From Macrotrachela quadricornifera (Eukaryota > Rotifera > Eurotatoria > Philodinida > Philodinidae): DNA of 64,000 nt. This document shows positions 43,412-59,925 of this stretch, one piece after another. The stretch's first letter is position 1, and every line of letters begins with the position of its first letter. Where the stretch lies: contig JAJEKB010021337.1 of assembly GCA_022393335.1 (NCBI GenBank), positions 2,112,179 through 2,176,178 on the forward strand, read 5' to 3'. The notes below the pieces were generated by a model. That model had not been told where the DNA came from, made no database searches, and was given only the letters and a program-made list of their open reading frames with translations. The translations under genes were made by a program, and so were the position numbers.

Positions 43412-45410
43412 TTGTTCTCTTTCTCGTAGAGAAGAGACTTGGAATCATAAATTGTTTGCTTGCTTGATTGCTTGCTTGTGTGTCCGCAGAAGGTGAAAAA
43501 AACATTTTACCAATATTTTTCTACAAAACTTGACCAAAGAGTTTTCGAGGGTGGGAAGTTCGAATCTGAGGTTAGTTTTAATCAATTATTAACTAATTAT
43601 TAATTGCCAACTAATTCATTATTAATTTAGGATATTTTTAATAAAGCTTGATCAAAGGATTTTCGAGTATGGGGAGTTCGAATCTGATGTTAGTTTTTCT
43701 CTTTCTCGTAGAGAAGAGTCTTACAAACATTAATTGTTTGCTTGATTGCTTGCTTGTATGTCCTCACAGGGTCAAAAAAACATAAGGGTTTACCGAAGGG
43801 TAATCAGGGTCAAGGAATTCAAATCTGAAGTCAGATTTTTGAAACTTTTTTTCGACCTATTTTCTACACAAAGGATCACTTTTATTGCAAAAAAAAATTT
43901 TTTTATAAGGGTCGACGAAAGGATAACCGGAGCCGAGGAATCCAAATCGGAGGCCAGTTTTTTAAAATTTCTTTATGAATCAGTTTTATAGACAAAGAAC
44001 CACTTTTTTTACAAAAAACATTTGGTTTTATAAGGTTTGATCGAAAACAGTTGCGGTCGAGGAAGTTATATCTGAGTTCGACTTTTTTTTAATTTTATAA
44101 ATAAATAGCTTGATGGTGGTTTAGAAACATTTTTTCTACGAGGAAGAGCTGAGCGAGTCTTTAGACGAGTGCTACTTGTTTTATATTAAAATTTTATATT
44201 ATATCATTATACTATATTATATTATATTATATTATGATACTATATTATGATATGGTATGATATTATATTATTTTATATTACAAGTAACGCTCGTCTAAAG
44301 ACTCGCTTAGCTCTTTCTCGTAGAAATCGTATTTCTAAACTACCGTCAAGCTATTCATTTATAAAATTAAAAAAGCCAAAGCCAGATTCAAGTTCCTCAA
44401 CCTCAACTACCTTTCACCAAACTTCATAAAAAACAAATGCTTTTTGTTAAAAATTTGTCGTTTGTTTAAAAAATTGATCTTCAAAAAATTTTTATGCAAC
44501 TGCCTTCAGATTTGAGATCCTCGTCTTCAATTACCGTTCGGTCAACCCTTATAAAAAAATTTCTTTTTGCAAAAAAAGTGGTTCTTTGTGTAAAAAATGG
44601 TGCTAAAAAAATTTTGATAAACTAACATCAGATTCGGATTCCTCGACTCCGATTATCATTCGGTCAACCCTTATAAAAGAATTTTTTTGTAAAAAAAGGG
44701 GCCCTTTGTGTAAAAAAATTGATTCATAAAAAAATTTTTAAAAAACTAACCTCAGATTTGAGTTCCTCGACCCCGATTACCCTTCGGTCAACCCGTATAA
44801 AAAGCTTTTTTTTTCGTAAAAAAAGTATTCCTTTGTGTAAAAAAACGAACTCGAAAAAATCTCAAAAAACTAACCTCAGATTTGAATTCCTCGACCCCAA
44901 TTACCCTTCGGTCAACCCTTATAAACAAAAATTTTTTTTGTAAAAAAGTGTTTTTTGTTTAAAAAATTGATTTCTAAAACAATTGTAAAAAAACTAACCT
45001 CAGATTCGGATTTCTTGACCCTGATTACCCTTCGGTCAACCCTTATAAAAAACTTTTTTTTTTCAAAACAAGTGATCCTTTGTGTAAAAAAATTGATCCG
45101 AAAAAAATTTCAAAAAACTGGCATCAGATTCAAGTTCCCCGACCCCGATTACCCTTCGGTCAACCCTTATAAAAAACTTTTTTTTTCGTAAAAATAGTAA
45201 TCCTTTGTGTAAAAAAACGAATTCGAAAAAATTTCAAGAAACTAACACCAGATTCGAACTCCTCACCCTCGAAAACCCTTCGGTCAAGTTTTGTAGAAAA
45301 CTTCAATAAAATGTTTTTTTGACCTTGTGCGGACATACAATCAATCAATCAAGCAATCAAGCAAGCAGACAATTTATGTTTGCAAGACTCTTCTCTACGA
45401 GAAAGAGAAT
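43412..45410. repeat. 2-kb palindromic repeat with tandem ~125-bp units
   Basis: The left arm (43412-44195) and right arm (44278-45410) are inverted relatives. The outer boundaries are CTCTTTCTCGTAGAGAAGAG and its complement. The inner boundaries are GCGAGTCTTTAGACGAG-CTACTTGT and ACAAGTAACGCTCGTCTAAAG, separated by an AT microsatellite. The right arm has seven tandem units with CGGTCAACCC near 44540, 44650, 44784, 44909, 45031, 45158 and 45280 (period about 108-133 bp). Each unit combines a T/A run, AACTAACCTCAGATT and CCTCGACCCCGATTACCCTTCGG. The left arm has fewer. The 60-80-codon frames across it are repeat translations. It is the same family as the core of 19209-20990. Confidence 0.8.
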
Positions 45411-45635
45411 AATTTTATATTATAGCATTATACTATATTATATTATATTGTATTATTATTTTATTTTATTATGTTATATTATATTATATTATGATACTAT
45501 ATTATGATATGATATGATATTATTTTATTTTATTTTATTATATTATTTTGTTACATTATATTACATTATTGTTTTATTATATTTTACTTTGTTATATTAT
45601 TATATTATATTATATTATATTTTTATTTTATGTTT
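45411..45635. repeat. TATTA microsatellite
   Basis: About 220 bp of degenerate TATTATATTATAT/TTTATTTTA repeat following the palindrome; the same motif fills the palindrome's centre (44190-44277). Confidence 0.85.
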
Positions 45636-45639
45636 TAGA

Positions 45640-45969
45640 ACATTTAATGGAAGATATTTGTACCTCACTTTGGAGGTAAAAGTGGGTAGAATGTGTGGTA
45701 AAAAGGATAATATTTTTACCATGCAACACGAAAATACGGTCGTTCACGACCATATACAGATCAGATACGGTTGTTTACGATCATAAACGCTCCGTATACG
45801 ATCTTCGTTTTCCTCCGTATTTCTCCGTATATCCTCACGAAGATTTACGGTCGTAATACTGAGACAGGTAATACGGAAAAATACGGCTGCATACGGAACG
45901 TATATGCCATGTATACTGTCGTATATGGCCGTAAACGATCGTTTACGAAGTCCGTAACGTTCGACCTGG
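45640..45969. mobile_element. Truncated CCCAGGTC-family element with ATACGG/CCGTAT words
   Basis: The right end, read inward, is CCCAGGTCGAACGTTACGGA, matching the 29601-30646 element. The body is full of TACGGTCGT, CCGTATAC and TTACGATC words. The matching left end was not found, so the copy is truncated or its left end has diverged. Confidence 0.5.
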
Positions 45970-45974
45970 GTCGT

Positions 45975-46911
45975 TAAGAGCTATAAAATGATGCAAAATA
46001 ACAGGGATAGATATGCTGCGCTTTATATTTCTTCAATGTGACACGTGAGAAAAACCATGAAAAAGCCATATAACTTAATTGTATGTCTGTGTGACATTCG
46101 TTTGTTCTCTATAGAGCCAACCTTATTTTTATGCACTCAAAAATCAAAGTTCACGATACATTGATTTTGATCAACCTATCTAAAAAGTTTTATACTTGAG
46201 CGCACTAAGGAACTGCTCCTTAGGCCCTACAGTTGCTCTCTTTTTGTCCCATAGGACTTGGCGGGGAGTTAGTTCCAAAGACTTTATTAATTTGCATAAA
46301 TGAAAATTTGTTTTTTTAGTTAAAGCATGTTTCATATTATATTTCATATTCTAAACTCATGTTAATTATGTCAAAGTGTGGTACAGATTGTTGAGAATCA
46401 TCTTGAAAAGGTAAAAGAGCATTATAATAAATACAAAATCCTAAGTTATTCATAAATAAATTCACCGTTTTCTGAAGAAAATAAATAAAAACTAAAGAAA
46501 ATCAAAGCATGAATTAGTCTATATGATAAATATTTTTCTGGTCAATAATAATTTATGGACTTACAACGTATCTAGACTAGGTTAACTTAAAATTTTCATA
46601 TCCGGACCTGGATTTGTACCCGACGAGCTCTAGTCGACACATTATAGAATGAATCATACATCTTATTTACTTTTTGAAGTACACATAACTCTCAGATTTA
46701 AATCCAAGGTTTCCGCATTTTTTCTAAGTATATTTGAAAAAAGAAATTTCCAAGACATAATGAAAATGACAAAGATTCGGTTGATTGACAATAAATGAAA
46801 AGCAAAAACGAGGAAGAAGGTAATGACTCAGGTAAAAATATTATGAAAATTAGCAGAACGAAACATGTTTATCAATCTTTAACAAAATACTATAAAGATG
46901 AAAGATCAGAT
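45975..46911. other. Intergenic spacer downstream of the ABC transporter gene
   Basis: No supported gene or repeat. It holds the 3' flank of the minus-strand transporter; no canonical AATAAA was seen on the minus strand in the first 100 bp. Confidence 0.45.
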
Positions 46912-52028
<5,117 letters not shown>

Positions 52029-52864
52029 TGTAAGATGCAGCTTATTTTTAAGATCTATAAAAAAAGACTGGAATTTATAATGGACTTTTACCTCGTAACC
52101 GAGTTATTGACAGAGAATGCAATATGATGAAATTACTATTGCATCAGTCCTCATACACTCATGTGAACCAGTCCGTCTGTTGACATCGATCGAAGGATAT
52201 ATGATAAGTGAAATGAGACTCATTGATCAAAATATACTTTATGTAAATATTGTATAAACTATATGATAAACTGCTTACAGATGTTCAAAAAAAACACGTT
52301 TAGAAAAAATATGTATTATTAATTAGTCGCTGAATAATCAATAACAAAAATGTATATGCGCCGCTTTTGTTTAAATACACACATTGATTTTTTCTTTTTC
52401 ATTCTGTTCTTATCTATTACTGTTTCGGCCAATTACAAACTAAATTAACAGCAAGAAAGAAAAAAAATGACGACGCTATGTCACGATTATTAGCTAAAAA
52501 GAGCTGATGTATTATTCGTTTTTTTAAATCGCAAAAGAGTTATTTTTCATAAGAAATGTCGTCTGAATCTTTGTGGTTTTTTCCTGTCTATGTTTTTTTT
52601 TCGCATTTGTTCTCGAAGGAATATGTTTTACTGCACTCACTTTTCTTTTTCTCGAAAGGCTTTCATTTCAATAATGTTAAAATTTAAAAAATCATACACC
52701 TCTCTTCATACTAATCATTTCGGAAAAAATATAAAATTAACAATTTTCTCTTCATTATAATATAGATAATGTATATTGAACAAATGAGTATTTGAGAGAC
52801 TAACAGTGGAGGTATGTGTATTGTTGAACGAAAAGACTAGATATTTGTACACCAAAAAAAGCTC
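52029..52864. other. Upstream region of the ABC transporter gene
   Basis: A likely 5'UTR exon/intron junction on the minus strand lies at about 52093 (GAG then GTAAAAG) with the acceptor TTTATAG before the coding exon. The rest is AT-rich without ORFs. Confidence 0.4.
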
Positions 52865-54186
52865 TCATCGCCAATATAACAAGGTTAAAATATTAGCTGC
52901 CCTTGACGACTCTAGAGGGAGATATTCAACTTCTACCATATGTGATGAACGAAATAAAGAAAGATCTTGTGGTTGAAGGTAGCCTGTTGATCCCTCGGGA
53001 AAAATCAATAACTGACTGTTTTGATTAGGAAACACTGCTCTAAATTTAGCTAGATCAGCTTGCGTTTTCCAACAATCAAGAAAGAGAAGAAATTTTTTAT
53101 CTACCAAAGGATGCAGAACTCCAGTTAGAAAAGCGTGATGCTTTTTACCACTGCTTTTTCAAGATTTGGAAGCTTTTACCACAACATTTGGTGGTATAAT
53201 TAATTTTTTTTCTAGTCTTTGACCGAACTGATGTTCTTTTTCTTGAAGGATAAGTAAGAATTTTTTCAACAAATGCCCATTAGCTAATGTAGCTGGTTGA
53301 ATTGTATAAGAATGAGTTGTATCATATTTCTTTTTAACGGTTACTTCTGTTGTTCTTTCACCAGTAAAAGATAGGGTTCTTGGAGATACATATTCTTGTT
53401 GGAATGAACAGTGATCGCTGTTTAAGATTTCATTCGTAGAATACTTTGACATTAAAGGTCATTGACTTTCGATCCAATTATGAGCATCTAAAACATATAT
53501 GCACATTACATTTAGACACGTACTTAAAGATGGAATAGAAGTTCACATACCGTCTAAACTGCACGTTTTTTTGTTTGGTTTCGTTCGAGTAATTATTTTG
53601 TTATATCGTCTTGATGATATTCTGTTTTCCCTTTTCAAATCATTGATAAATGATTTACATGCCTTGAACGTATTCCAATCTAATTCTCTTGCTTTTTGAA
53701 TTGCAAAAAGCTGTAGATCAGCATCATGAACGGCTTCTTTTTCAATTGTTCTTTTCACATAGAATTCATTAAACATAAATTCTTTGCTTTGCTTTAATTC
53801 TTCTAATCTCGTGCCGTTGCTTTCGATATATTGTCTGAACCTTGGAATATAATGCATGTATTTAACTTTTCTAAATCGATGGGAAATAGTTGTGATTCCA
53901 GCATTCGGATGTTGGTCAACCCATTCGACTATCTTTTCTATTTCTTCTATCGTAAAAAACTTTTTAAATCAGAATGTTCATTCTCATTGTAATAGTCAGT
54001 TTCATCGCCGTCTTCTTCATCAGTCATCCCATCAAATTCATCTTCAAATTCGAGAGTATCATAAGAATGCAGCTCACTGAAGTAGCTGTTTCTAAATGAC
54101 TTGAGAATTTCGAACAGCCGTTCGGCAATAAAAACTTCATCGGCAGTTGTTGTAGAATTTTCAGATGTATATTCCGGTTCAGGCAA
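52865..54186 (-). pseudogene. Decayed pogo/Tigger-type DDE transposase
   Basis: Minus-strand pieces in order: an acidic N-terminus from ATG 54186; a helix-turn-helix part (EEIEKIVEWVDQHPNAGITT, about 53870-53945); a CENP-B-like DNA-binding part (53857-53551); and the DDE domain from 53487. All three acidic positions can be placed: Asp in NSDHCSF, Asp in FLDCW, Asp in LQPQDLSLF. A 63-nt GT-AG intron fits at 53550-53488. Lesions are a one-base shift in the A/T run near 53955, an in-frame TGA near 53462 shortly before MSKYSTNE, another TGA after VVVKASKS (about 53160), and loss of the C-terminus after DLSLFR. It cannot make a working transposase. No terminal repeats were recognised around it. 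It could alternatively be a former domesticated transposase, but the lesions argue against present function. Confidence 0.8.
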
Positions 54187-54490
54187 ATAAAGAAGTTATT
54201 TCAGCGATATTTAGTAAATTCATTTTTTTATTTGAAGTAATAAACTTTTCAATTCAATAGATCCAACAGAGACCAAAATAGAATAACTTTTCAATAGTAC
54301 ATTTCTTGGTGATTCCTTAACACCAATTGCAAACAAATGGTCAATAAGAACTATTCACATATTAGAAACTTGTTTTCTTCAAATTCTCTCCCTTAATCTA
54401 GCATTAGCATTCTTACAAATTGTAAAGAATCAGCTTGCGATCACTATTCACATTCCATACCATCTATCTATCTTGACCAAGGATAACGTA

Positions 54491-55914
54491 AACCCCTCCC
54501 CATATTAGAACACCCCTCCCCGCAAAAAGTTCGAAAGGCATATTACAAGACCCGGATCTTGTAAAATAACCTAAAGAAGTTTTAAAAAGCTTTTTTTCTG
54601 AAGAATTTTATTCCTGAATTCGATTGTATTGTTAAAAGATTTTTCATTTATTTTGACGTTCAGAGTATGCTTTCCATTTATTAGAGAGTTAACAGGGGAA
54701 TCGATTCACATCATTTTCTGGTATACCATACTGACTTCCAAAGTCTGCGTACCATCGGCTCTCGATTTTTTGCTTGCCCAGTCTCCACTTGAAGATGTTC
54801 TATCGAATGATTCTGTTTATTTAGAATCTCTAGTTAGAGGCAACATTGACATTCTAAATATTTGTTAGAACTCGTCAACTGAAAACTGGCATGATCATAA
54901 TGGAAAGCAGGTGAAATCGTTCGTCATGAAGCTTGGTTCCCTCTCTTTAGATATAAGCTTGACGGGTCCCGTCACAATGTCCTGAACATTGAACAATGCT
55001 CAAACAAACGAGGGGTTCGAACAGGAACTGCTGGAATTAGACCAAGAAAGTTATCTCAGTTTTTTATCGAAGTCTTATCATTTTTAATTTGTCCGTATTC
55101 TTTTCTTTATTTCCAATAGTCTACTCTATGCAAATATTGCTTGAGAAACTAACCGATAGCTCTTGAGAATCAGAAACTCCATGACAAATCTAAAATCGAT
55201 CAAGGCTTTTTCAAAAGATATTCTAGAGATTGTGAGTGAAAACTGTCCAGGTTGCCCGACATTTTGATTTAGTGCGACAAATACTATTCCACAACCATAG
55301 AATATTGAGTATCAATTAGTGTATCTGATGTCATCTGGTCTGTTTTAGAAGTGTTTCTGATAATGTTTAGTAGTAATTTGACTCGCCGGAAAATAAATCA
55401 TTCGCCCACTAAATTAAATCATTCACAACAATTACAGCTAGTATGCTTGCACTTCCTGGAGCTGACCTAAATACTGATGGCGATAGGCGACACGGATTTC
55501 TTTAATATTCTCAGCTTGTTTATACAGGAATCTGTATTAAGGCAAAATTCTAGACTTGTGAAATGCTTTCATAGTTGCACTCATATTTGTTATTACATAA
55601 AGTCCCAGTAAATTAGGACGATGTAAAAAAAGAAATGTCTTGTTCACATCATTTCAGAAGCAGCGACACAAAACGAAAGAATAATTCATATATATAGCAC
55701 TCTTCCTGAATAAAGCATTTGATAATAAAATTTACTAGACGTGTTGTTGCGAAAATAATGATACGGGACAAAAAAAAATTAGTTTTGAAAACTTTTTGAG
55801 AATTGTTACCTGAAAGTCGCATTAGAAGACCTTCCAAAATAGAAGACCCCTCTGGAAACTTTTTATGCTGAAACACATTAGAAGACACGGGGTCTTCTAA
55901 TACGGAGAGGGGTT
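54491..55914. mobile_element. TA-flanked element with ACCCCTCYCC-TATTAGAA ends
   Basis: The left end AACCCCTCCCCATATTAGAA is mirrored on the right (inward AACCCCTCTCCGTATTAGAA). TA is present at 54489-54490 and 55915-55916. ATTAGAAGAC and CCCCTCC words are repeated near the right end. The interior has no recognised coding region; the ~79-codon frames are unsupported. Confidence 0.7.
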
Positions 55915-55916
55915 TA

Positions 55917-57153
55917 ATATGCCAACGATCACTGATTGCTGGGTGACTACTTATTTTGTATTGATTAACAATGTCGAAAGAAAAGGAAAAGTATATACAT
56001 ATGAATCAATATCCACGTAGTCGATCAGAAAAATCCCAAGTTTACTGTTCACATATTTAGTAACAATAGTAAAAGGTATTATAGGTATCTTTGATGGTGA
56101 AAAATGTACAGAGTGATAGAGAATTCGATGTCCTACGAGCACGTTTACTTCTATTTGAAAGTGCTAATACTCAAAAAAATAATATGAGTGAAAATGAAAA
56201 AAACAATGTTTTTTGTTTTTTGCTGTAATTTGTGCCAAAGAAGAACGATTATATCATGAGAAGATGTCTCTTTTGTAGAGCATTTTCATTATCGAGTAAA
56301 AAACTCATCCAAAACACTAAATGTGAAAGCATTGACAAATTGCTTGTTGGGAAATGTGGCCTCGAATTTGTCCTCTTTTCATTCGATTAATTTCTCCTCG
56401 GATAAAAATCAGATACTATCGAAATATATATATAACGATAGAAAATATAACAGGCTATTAAGTGATATAATTATGTTTTTCAGTAAGTCCTTTTTTTCAG
56501 TACTAAAAAGTGGTCGCACATATAAAAGTCAAAATTTTTGCTTTCCAGGGATATGCATCATATCAAACAATACAATCAAATAAACTTCACAGAATTTGAC
56601 AATCACGATCAATATCGAAACGCATTGGGGTAACTCCACCCACTTCACATCTTCACATCTAACTAGAAAATTTTGAATATGAGGATGTCTTGACTGTGCA
56701 TGAATTTATTTTTAGCAGGTAAGTGCAATTCAAAATGCTTATATATCGAGTTGTAGAAATTTCCACAGGTTATCCAAATATATAATTACTTTTCTCAAAA
56801 TATTGACTGACAATAATGATTTATTAAAACTATTGTGTGCAACTATTTTTGGCCAGACAGATATATAGAAGTCTTATTTGTGATCTACTTTGATCATTAG
56901 AATAGATTTCCTCTATATATTAGAATTAAACCGTCTGATAAGACACTCAAGCAAGATAAAAATCGTGATCATGGTATGCTTCTTAACCCAGTCACTCTCA
57001 TAATGAGAGAATTCTATATCAAAGGCATTCTCGTCTTTTATTTAAGTGCTTTGAGATCACATTACAGCCTCTTATCAATCTCTTCAATTGAGGTTAGTTC
57101 AAGAGGAGAAAATGATATAAATGTAATCAAGCTATTTACTCGATGAAAAAAAT
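55917..57153. other. Spacer with a lone mariner-type end
   Basis: TACAGAGTGATAGAGAATTC at 56108 resembles the ends at 36126 and 62736 (TACAGG/TATAGG-GTGATAGA), but no matching opposite end was found. The rest is AT-rich, with no gene supported. Confidence 0.4.
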
Positions 57154-58422
57154 TCATTCATTCCCATTATCTTTGGAGGAATCTGAAGTTGTAGATGGTG
57201 AACACAGAAACAAATTAATATAGTCACTGTACTGCGCCTTGATATCATCATGCGTGCGATGTATATCAGCTAGACTATAGGTATGGCGACCTTGTTTGCC
57301 TTGTGGATTATCACGGAGCCAATTATGCATGGCGAGTTCGAACTCGTTTGACCAGCGAAAACCGAAATGATCATAGATTCGGCGTACGATGGCAATCGGT
57401 TGCTGTATTAACTCGTCATAGTTGACATCCAGAATTTTATGATTTAAGTCGCATCTGCGAGTGCGAAACTGTACGATGCGTTTGATCATTTGATCAATGT
57501 ACTGCAGAGTACGTGCACTCACTATGTCTCGATTTCTTGCGTTATCTTCGTCGAAATAAACATGTGAAAGTCCCCACAACATGCTGCAAAATGAAGGCAA
57601 TACTTTGTCGAGTTGTCGATGAGTCATAACCAGTGACGCTTGTGGAAAATGACGAAGAAGAGTATCCAAGTACAAACAATGCGCGACCGATTTTAGTACC
57701 CAGTGCGATGGGGGTGCATCAACAGAATTCAACATGCGCAAAAATGTCTCGTGATAATCATAGGCAAAATCTTTATTCGTTTGATCCCATACCCAAGTGT
57801 CAAACTCAGACTGATGAGGACCAGGAACTGCTAACAGTGGCAACAAGATGCCTGCTTGATACAAGATATGTATATCTTCTTCAATAGGGAATTCTGGATG
57901 AGATTCTTTCAAGAAGCTCGCTCGACCAACTAATTGTTCTTCTAACTTTGCGGATAGTCCTGCTGTTGCAGATCGTCGTTCGTGTTCGACAGAATTAGAG
58001 CGTTTTACTGGTGGAACCGGCTCAATACACATGTCGGTGAAGAGTGGAGCACGGCAATCAGGATCACACGCCAGTAAATTGTATAATAGTGTCGAACCTG
58101 TACGTGGAAGACCACATAGAATAAGTGGACCAAGATTTGGAAAATCACGTTGAAGAGACTCATTGTTCGTTGCACAATAGTTTAGTACTTGTTTACTTTG
58201 GTTATGTAGGTTGCCGAGTAAAGAGAGCAACAGGTGACGACCCACAGGAGTGATTTCTGTGCTTCCAAGCACGAGTCGACGATGTAACTCAAACGCATGT
58301 AAAATGGCACTGTGACATCCAAAACGACTTTTCGTATGCTCAGTTAGATCATCTTCATGTAAAATCACATCTTCAAGTAGAATTGGTTGATTTACAATAG
58401 CTTCATTGGGCGTTGTGTCCAT
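57154..58422 (-). CDS. Sulfotransferase family protein (Sulfotransfer_3 type), 422 residues
   Basis: An intact single-exon frame from ATG 58422. The PAPS 5'-phosphosulfate loop is GLPRTGSTLLYNLL (residues 104-117). The segment WVLKSVAHCLYLDTLLRHFP (241-260) and the 3'-phosphate-binding-like VMTHRQLDKVLPSFCS (265-280) follow in the order of the family. Such enzymes move sulfuryl groups from PAPS to hydroxyls or amines of lipids, sugars or small molecules; the acceptor is unknown. There is no signal peptide or transmembrane anchor, so a cytosolic enzyme is likely, unlike Golgi carbohydrate sulfotransferases. The LPRTGST loop and overall layout resemble bacterial/mycobacterial-type sulfotransferases also found in some animals. 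Horizontal origin is possible but not shown. An acceptor (ATTACAG) ends about 11 nt before the ATG, fitting trans-splicing or a 5'UTR intron. Its codons are more G/C-ending than those of the GH31 gene. Confidence 0.9.
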   Translation of the reverse strand: MDTTPNEAIVNQPILLEDVILHEDDLTEHTKSRFGCHSAILHAFELHRRLVLGSTEITPVGRHLLLSLLGNLHNQSKQVLNYCATNNESLQRDFPNLGPLILCGLPRTGSTLLYNLLACDPDCRAPLFTDMCIEPVPPVKRSNSVEHERRSATAGLSAKLEEQLVGRASFLKESHPEFPIEEDIHILYQAGILLPLLAVPGPHQSEFDTWVWDQTNKDFAYDYHETFLRMLNSVDAPPSHWVLKSVAHCLYLDTLLRHFPQASLVMTHRQLDKVLPSFCSMLWGLSHVYFDEDNARNRDIVSARTLQYIDQMIKRIVQFRTRRCDLNHKILDVNYDELIQQPIAIVRRIYDHFGFRWSNEFELAMHNWLRDNPQGKQGRHTYSLADIHRTHDDIKAQYSDYINLFLCSPSTTSDSSKDNGNE

Positions 58423-59585
58423 ATTTGTGCAACCTGTAATATTATCTAAATCACTAAAAAGAGTATTTTACGAGTAGCTTGATATTCAGAATCGTAAAAA
58501 TATTGACTGATAAATTGATGATCTGACGTTTTCAATCTATTCATTGTTATTATCAATACTTCTTTGTCCTTTGCAATAATGTTGTCTCTGAAAGACGTAT
58601 GTCTTCATCTGGATGATGCTCAGAGTGAAATACAAAAAATGAGAACTTTGAATGTTGTATTTAAATAAACTTCTCAGCTTTTGTACGACATAACATTTTT
58701 TATCTCTTTTTGTTCATATTGTGAAACATTTATTAAATGGTCCAATGTGGATCACTTGTGAAATGATTTCGTAATGATTTTAATCTATTAAAACATGCAC
58801 GAAACTATTTTGACTTCAGATGTGATTAGTCATTTAGACAATGGTTCCGTTTCAACGTACCATGACAGACACTCTCCTTTTTTAACACGATACCATTTTA
58901 CTCCTCAGAACAGGCCTTCAAAATACTTTTTTAAGACCTCTAGTGTTTTTTTAGTAATAAAAAATACAGCAGCTTTAGAATACCTACCAACCAGAATTTT
59001 GAATTTTTTAGACTTATGTATTCTTCAACGATCAAATCTGAATGTCGATAGAGTTCTGCTGCTTAAACAGAATTTTAAGCAAAATTCTTATCCAACAGAA
59101 AATAGAGTTATTGGACGATTGAATGATACCAGCTAACCTCAAAATCCACAGAATTCTGCTTGGTCAACATTCTGCAGCCCCTCGAAATCTTATGTGGAGA
59201 AAGGCTTCTATTTACATTACGATTCGTGTAGACATCTGATTGCGGTGTAGTATGGAAGGCTAGAAAATACTTTGCTAAGATTAGTATGATTGTTTTAAGA
59301 TGAAAGTATGTCAAAAAATTCATTGAAAGAGGAAGCCCCTTAAAAGACATTTTTTGCGAAAGATGATATTTTTTTATATTAAAAATTCTTAATAAATCGT
59401 GTGTACCAGGCAATTTATTCGGACTCTAACTTTTCAAGAAATGAGTGTGATTGAAGAAAAGCTTCTCTTTCATAGTTACTGATCTGATAGTCTAGACGAA
59501 TATGACAATGATGGTCCTTGCCTAGGACTCAGTCATCGTCGATTTTGTTCAGTGATGTGACAGGTACCATATTATGATAATACCA
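58423..59585. other. Intergenic spacer, nothing recognised
   Basis: Contains the 5' flank of the sulfotransferase gene. The ~113-codon plus-strand frame at 58795 has no recognisable similarity and a composition like spacer. Confidence 0.45.
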
Positions 59586-59589
59586 ATAG

Positions 59590-59925
59590 GTCTTGGAGCC
59601 TTATTTTATGGGGTGTTTTTCGATCCTGAACTCCTATATTTCTGGTGAGTCCTTGGTTCCGCAGACTCTATATGTAGGAAGTGCCTTTAGATGCTTGTAT
59701 CCTTTATTTAAAGATTACTCTCAAGGTCTCAGGTCCTATATTATTGAGACATCCTTAAGCCCTAAAGTGCCATATCTTTGGGATATTGTAAGATCCTCCT
59801 ATCTTGTATTTAAAGAGTATCCTTAAGTTCGCAAGCACGATACTATGGAGACATCTATAAGTCATCATGTCCTATAGTTAGGTGTTATTCGTAGGTACTT
59901 AGGTCCTATGCTCAGAACTATTTAT
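59590..59925. repeat. Degenerate TCCTATATTTAGG/GTATCCTTAAG repeat
   Basis: About ten diverged copies of words such as AGGTCCTAT, GAGACATCCTTAAG and ATTTAAAGAGTATCC, spaced roughly 25-45 bp. The 77-codon frame across it is repeat-derived. Confidence 0.6.

Noticed and set aside
44247..45348. Several Lys/Phe-rich 60-80-codon frames
   Set aside because: They are translations of the ~125-bp tandem units, not separate genes.
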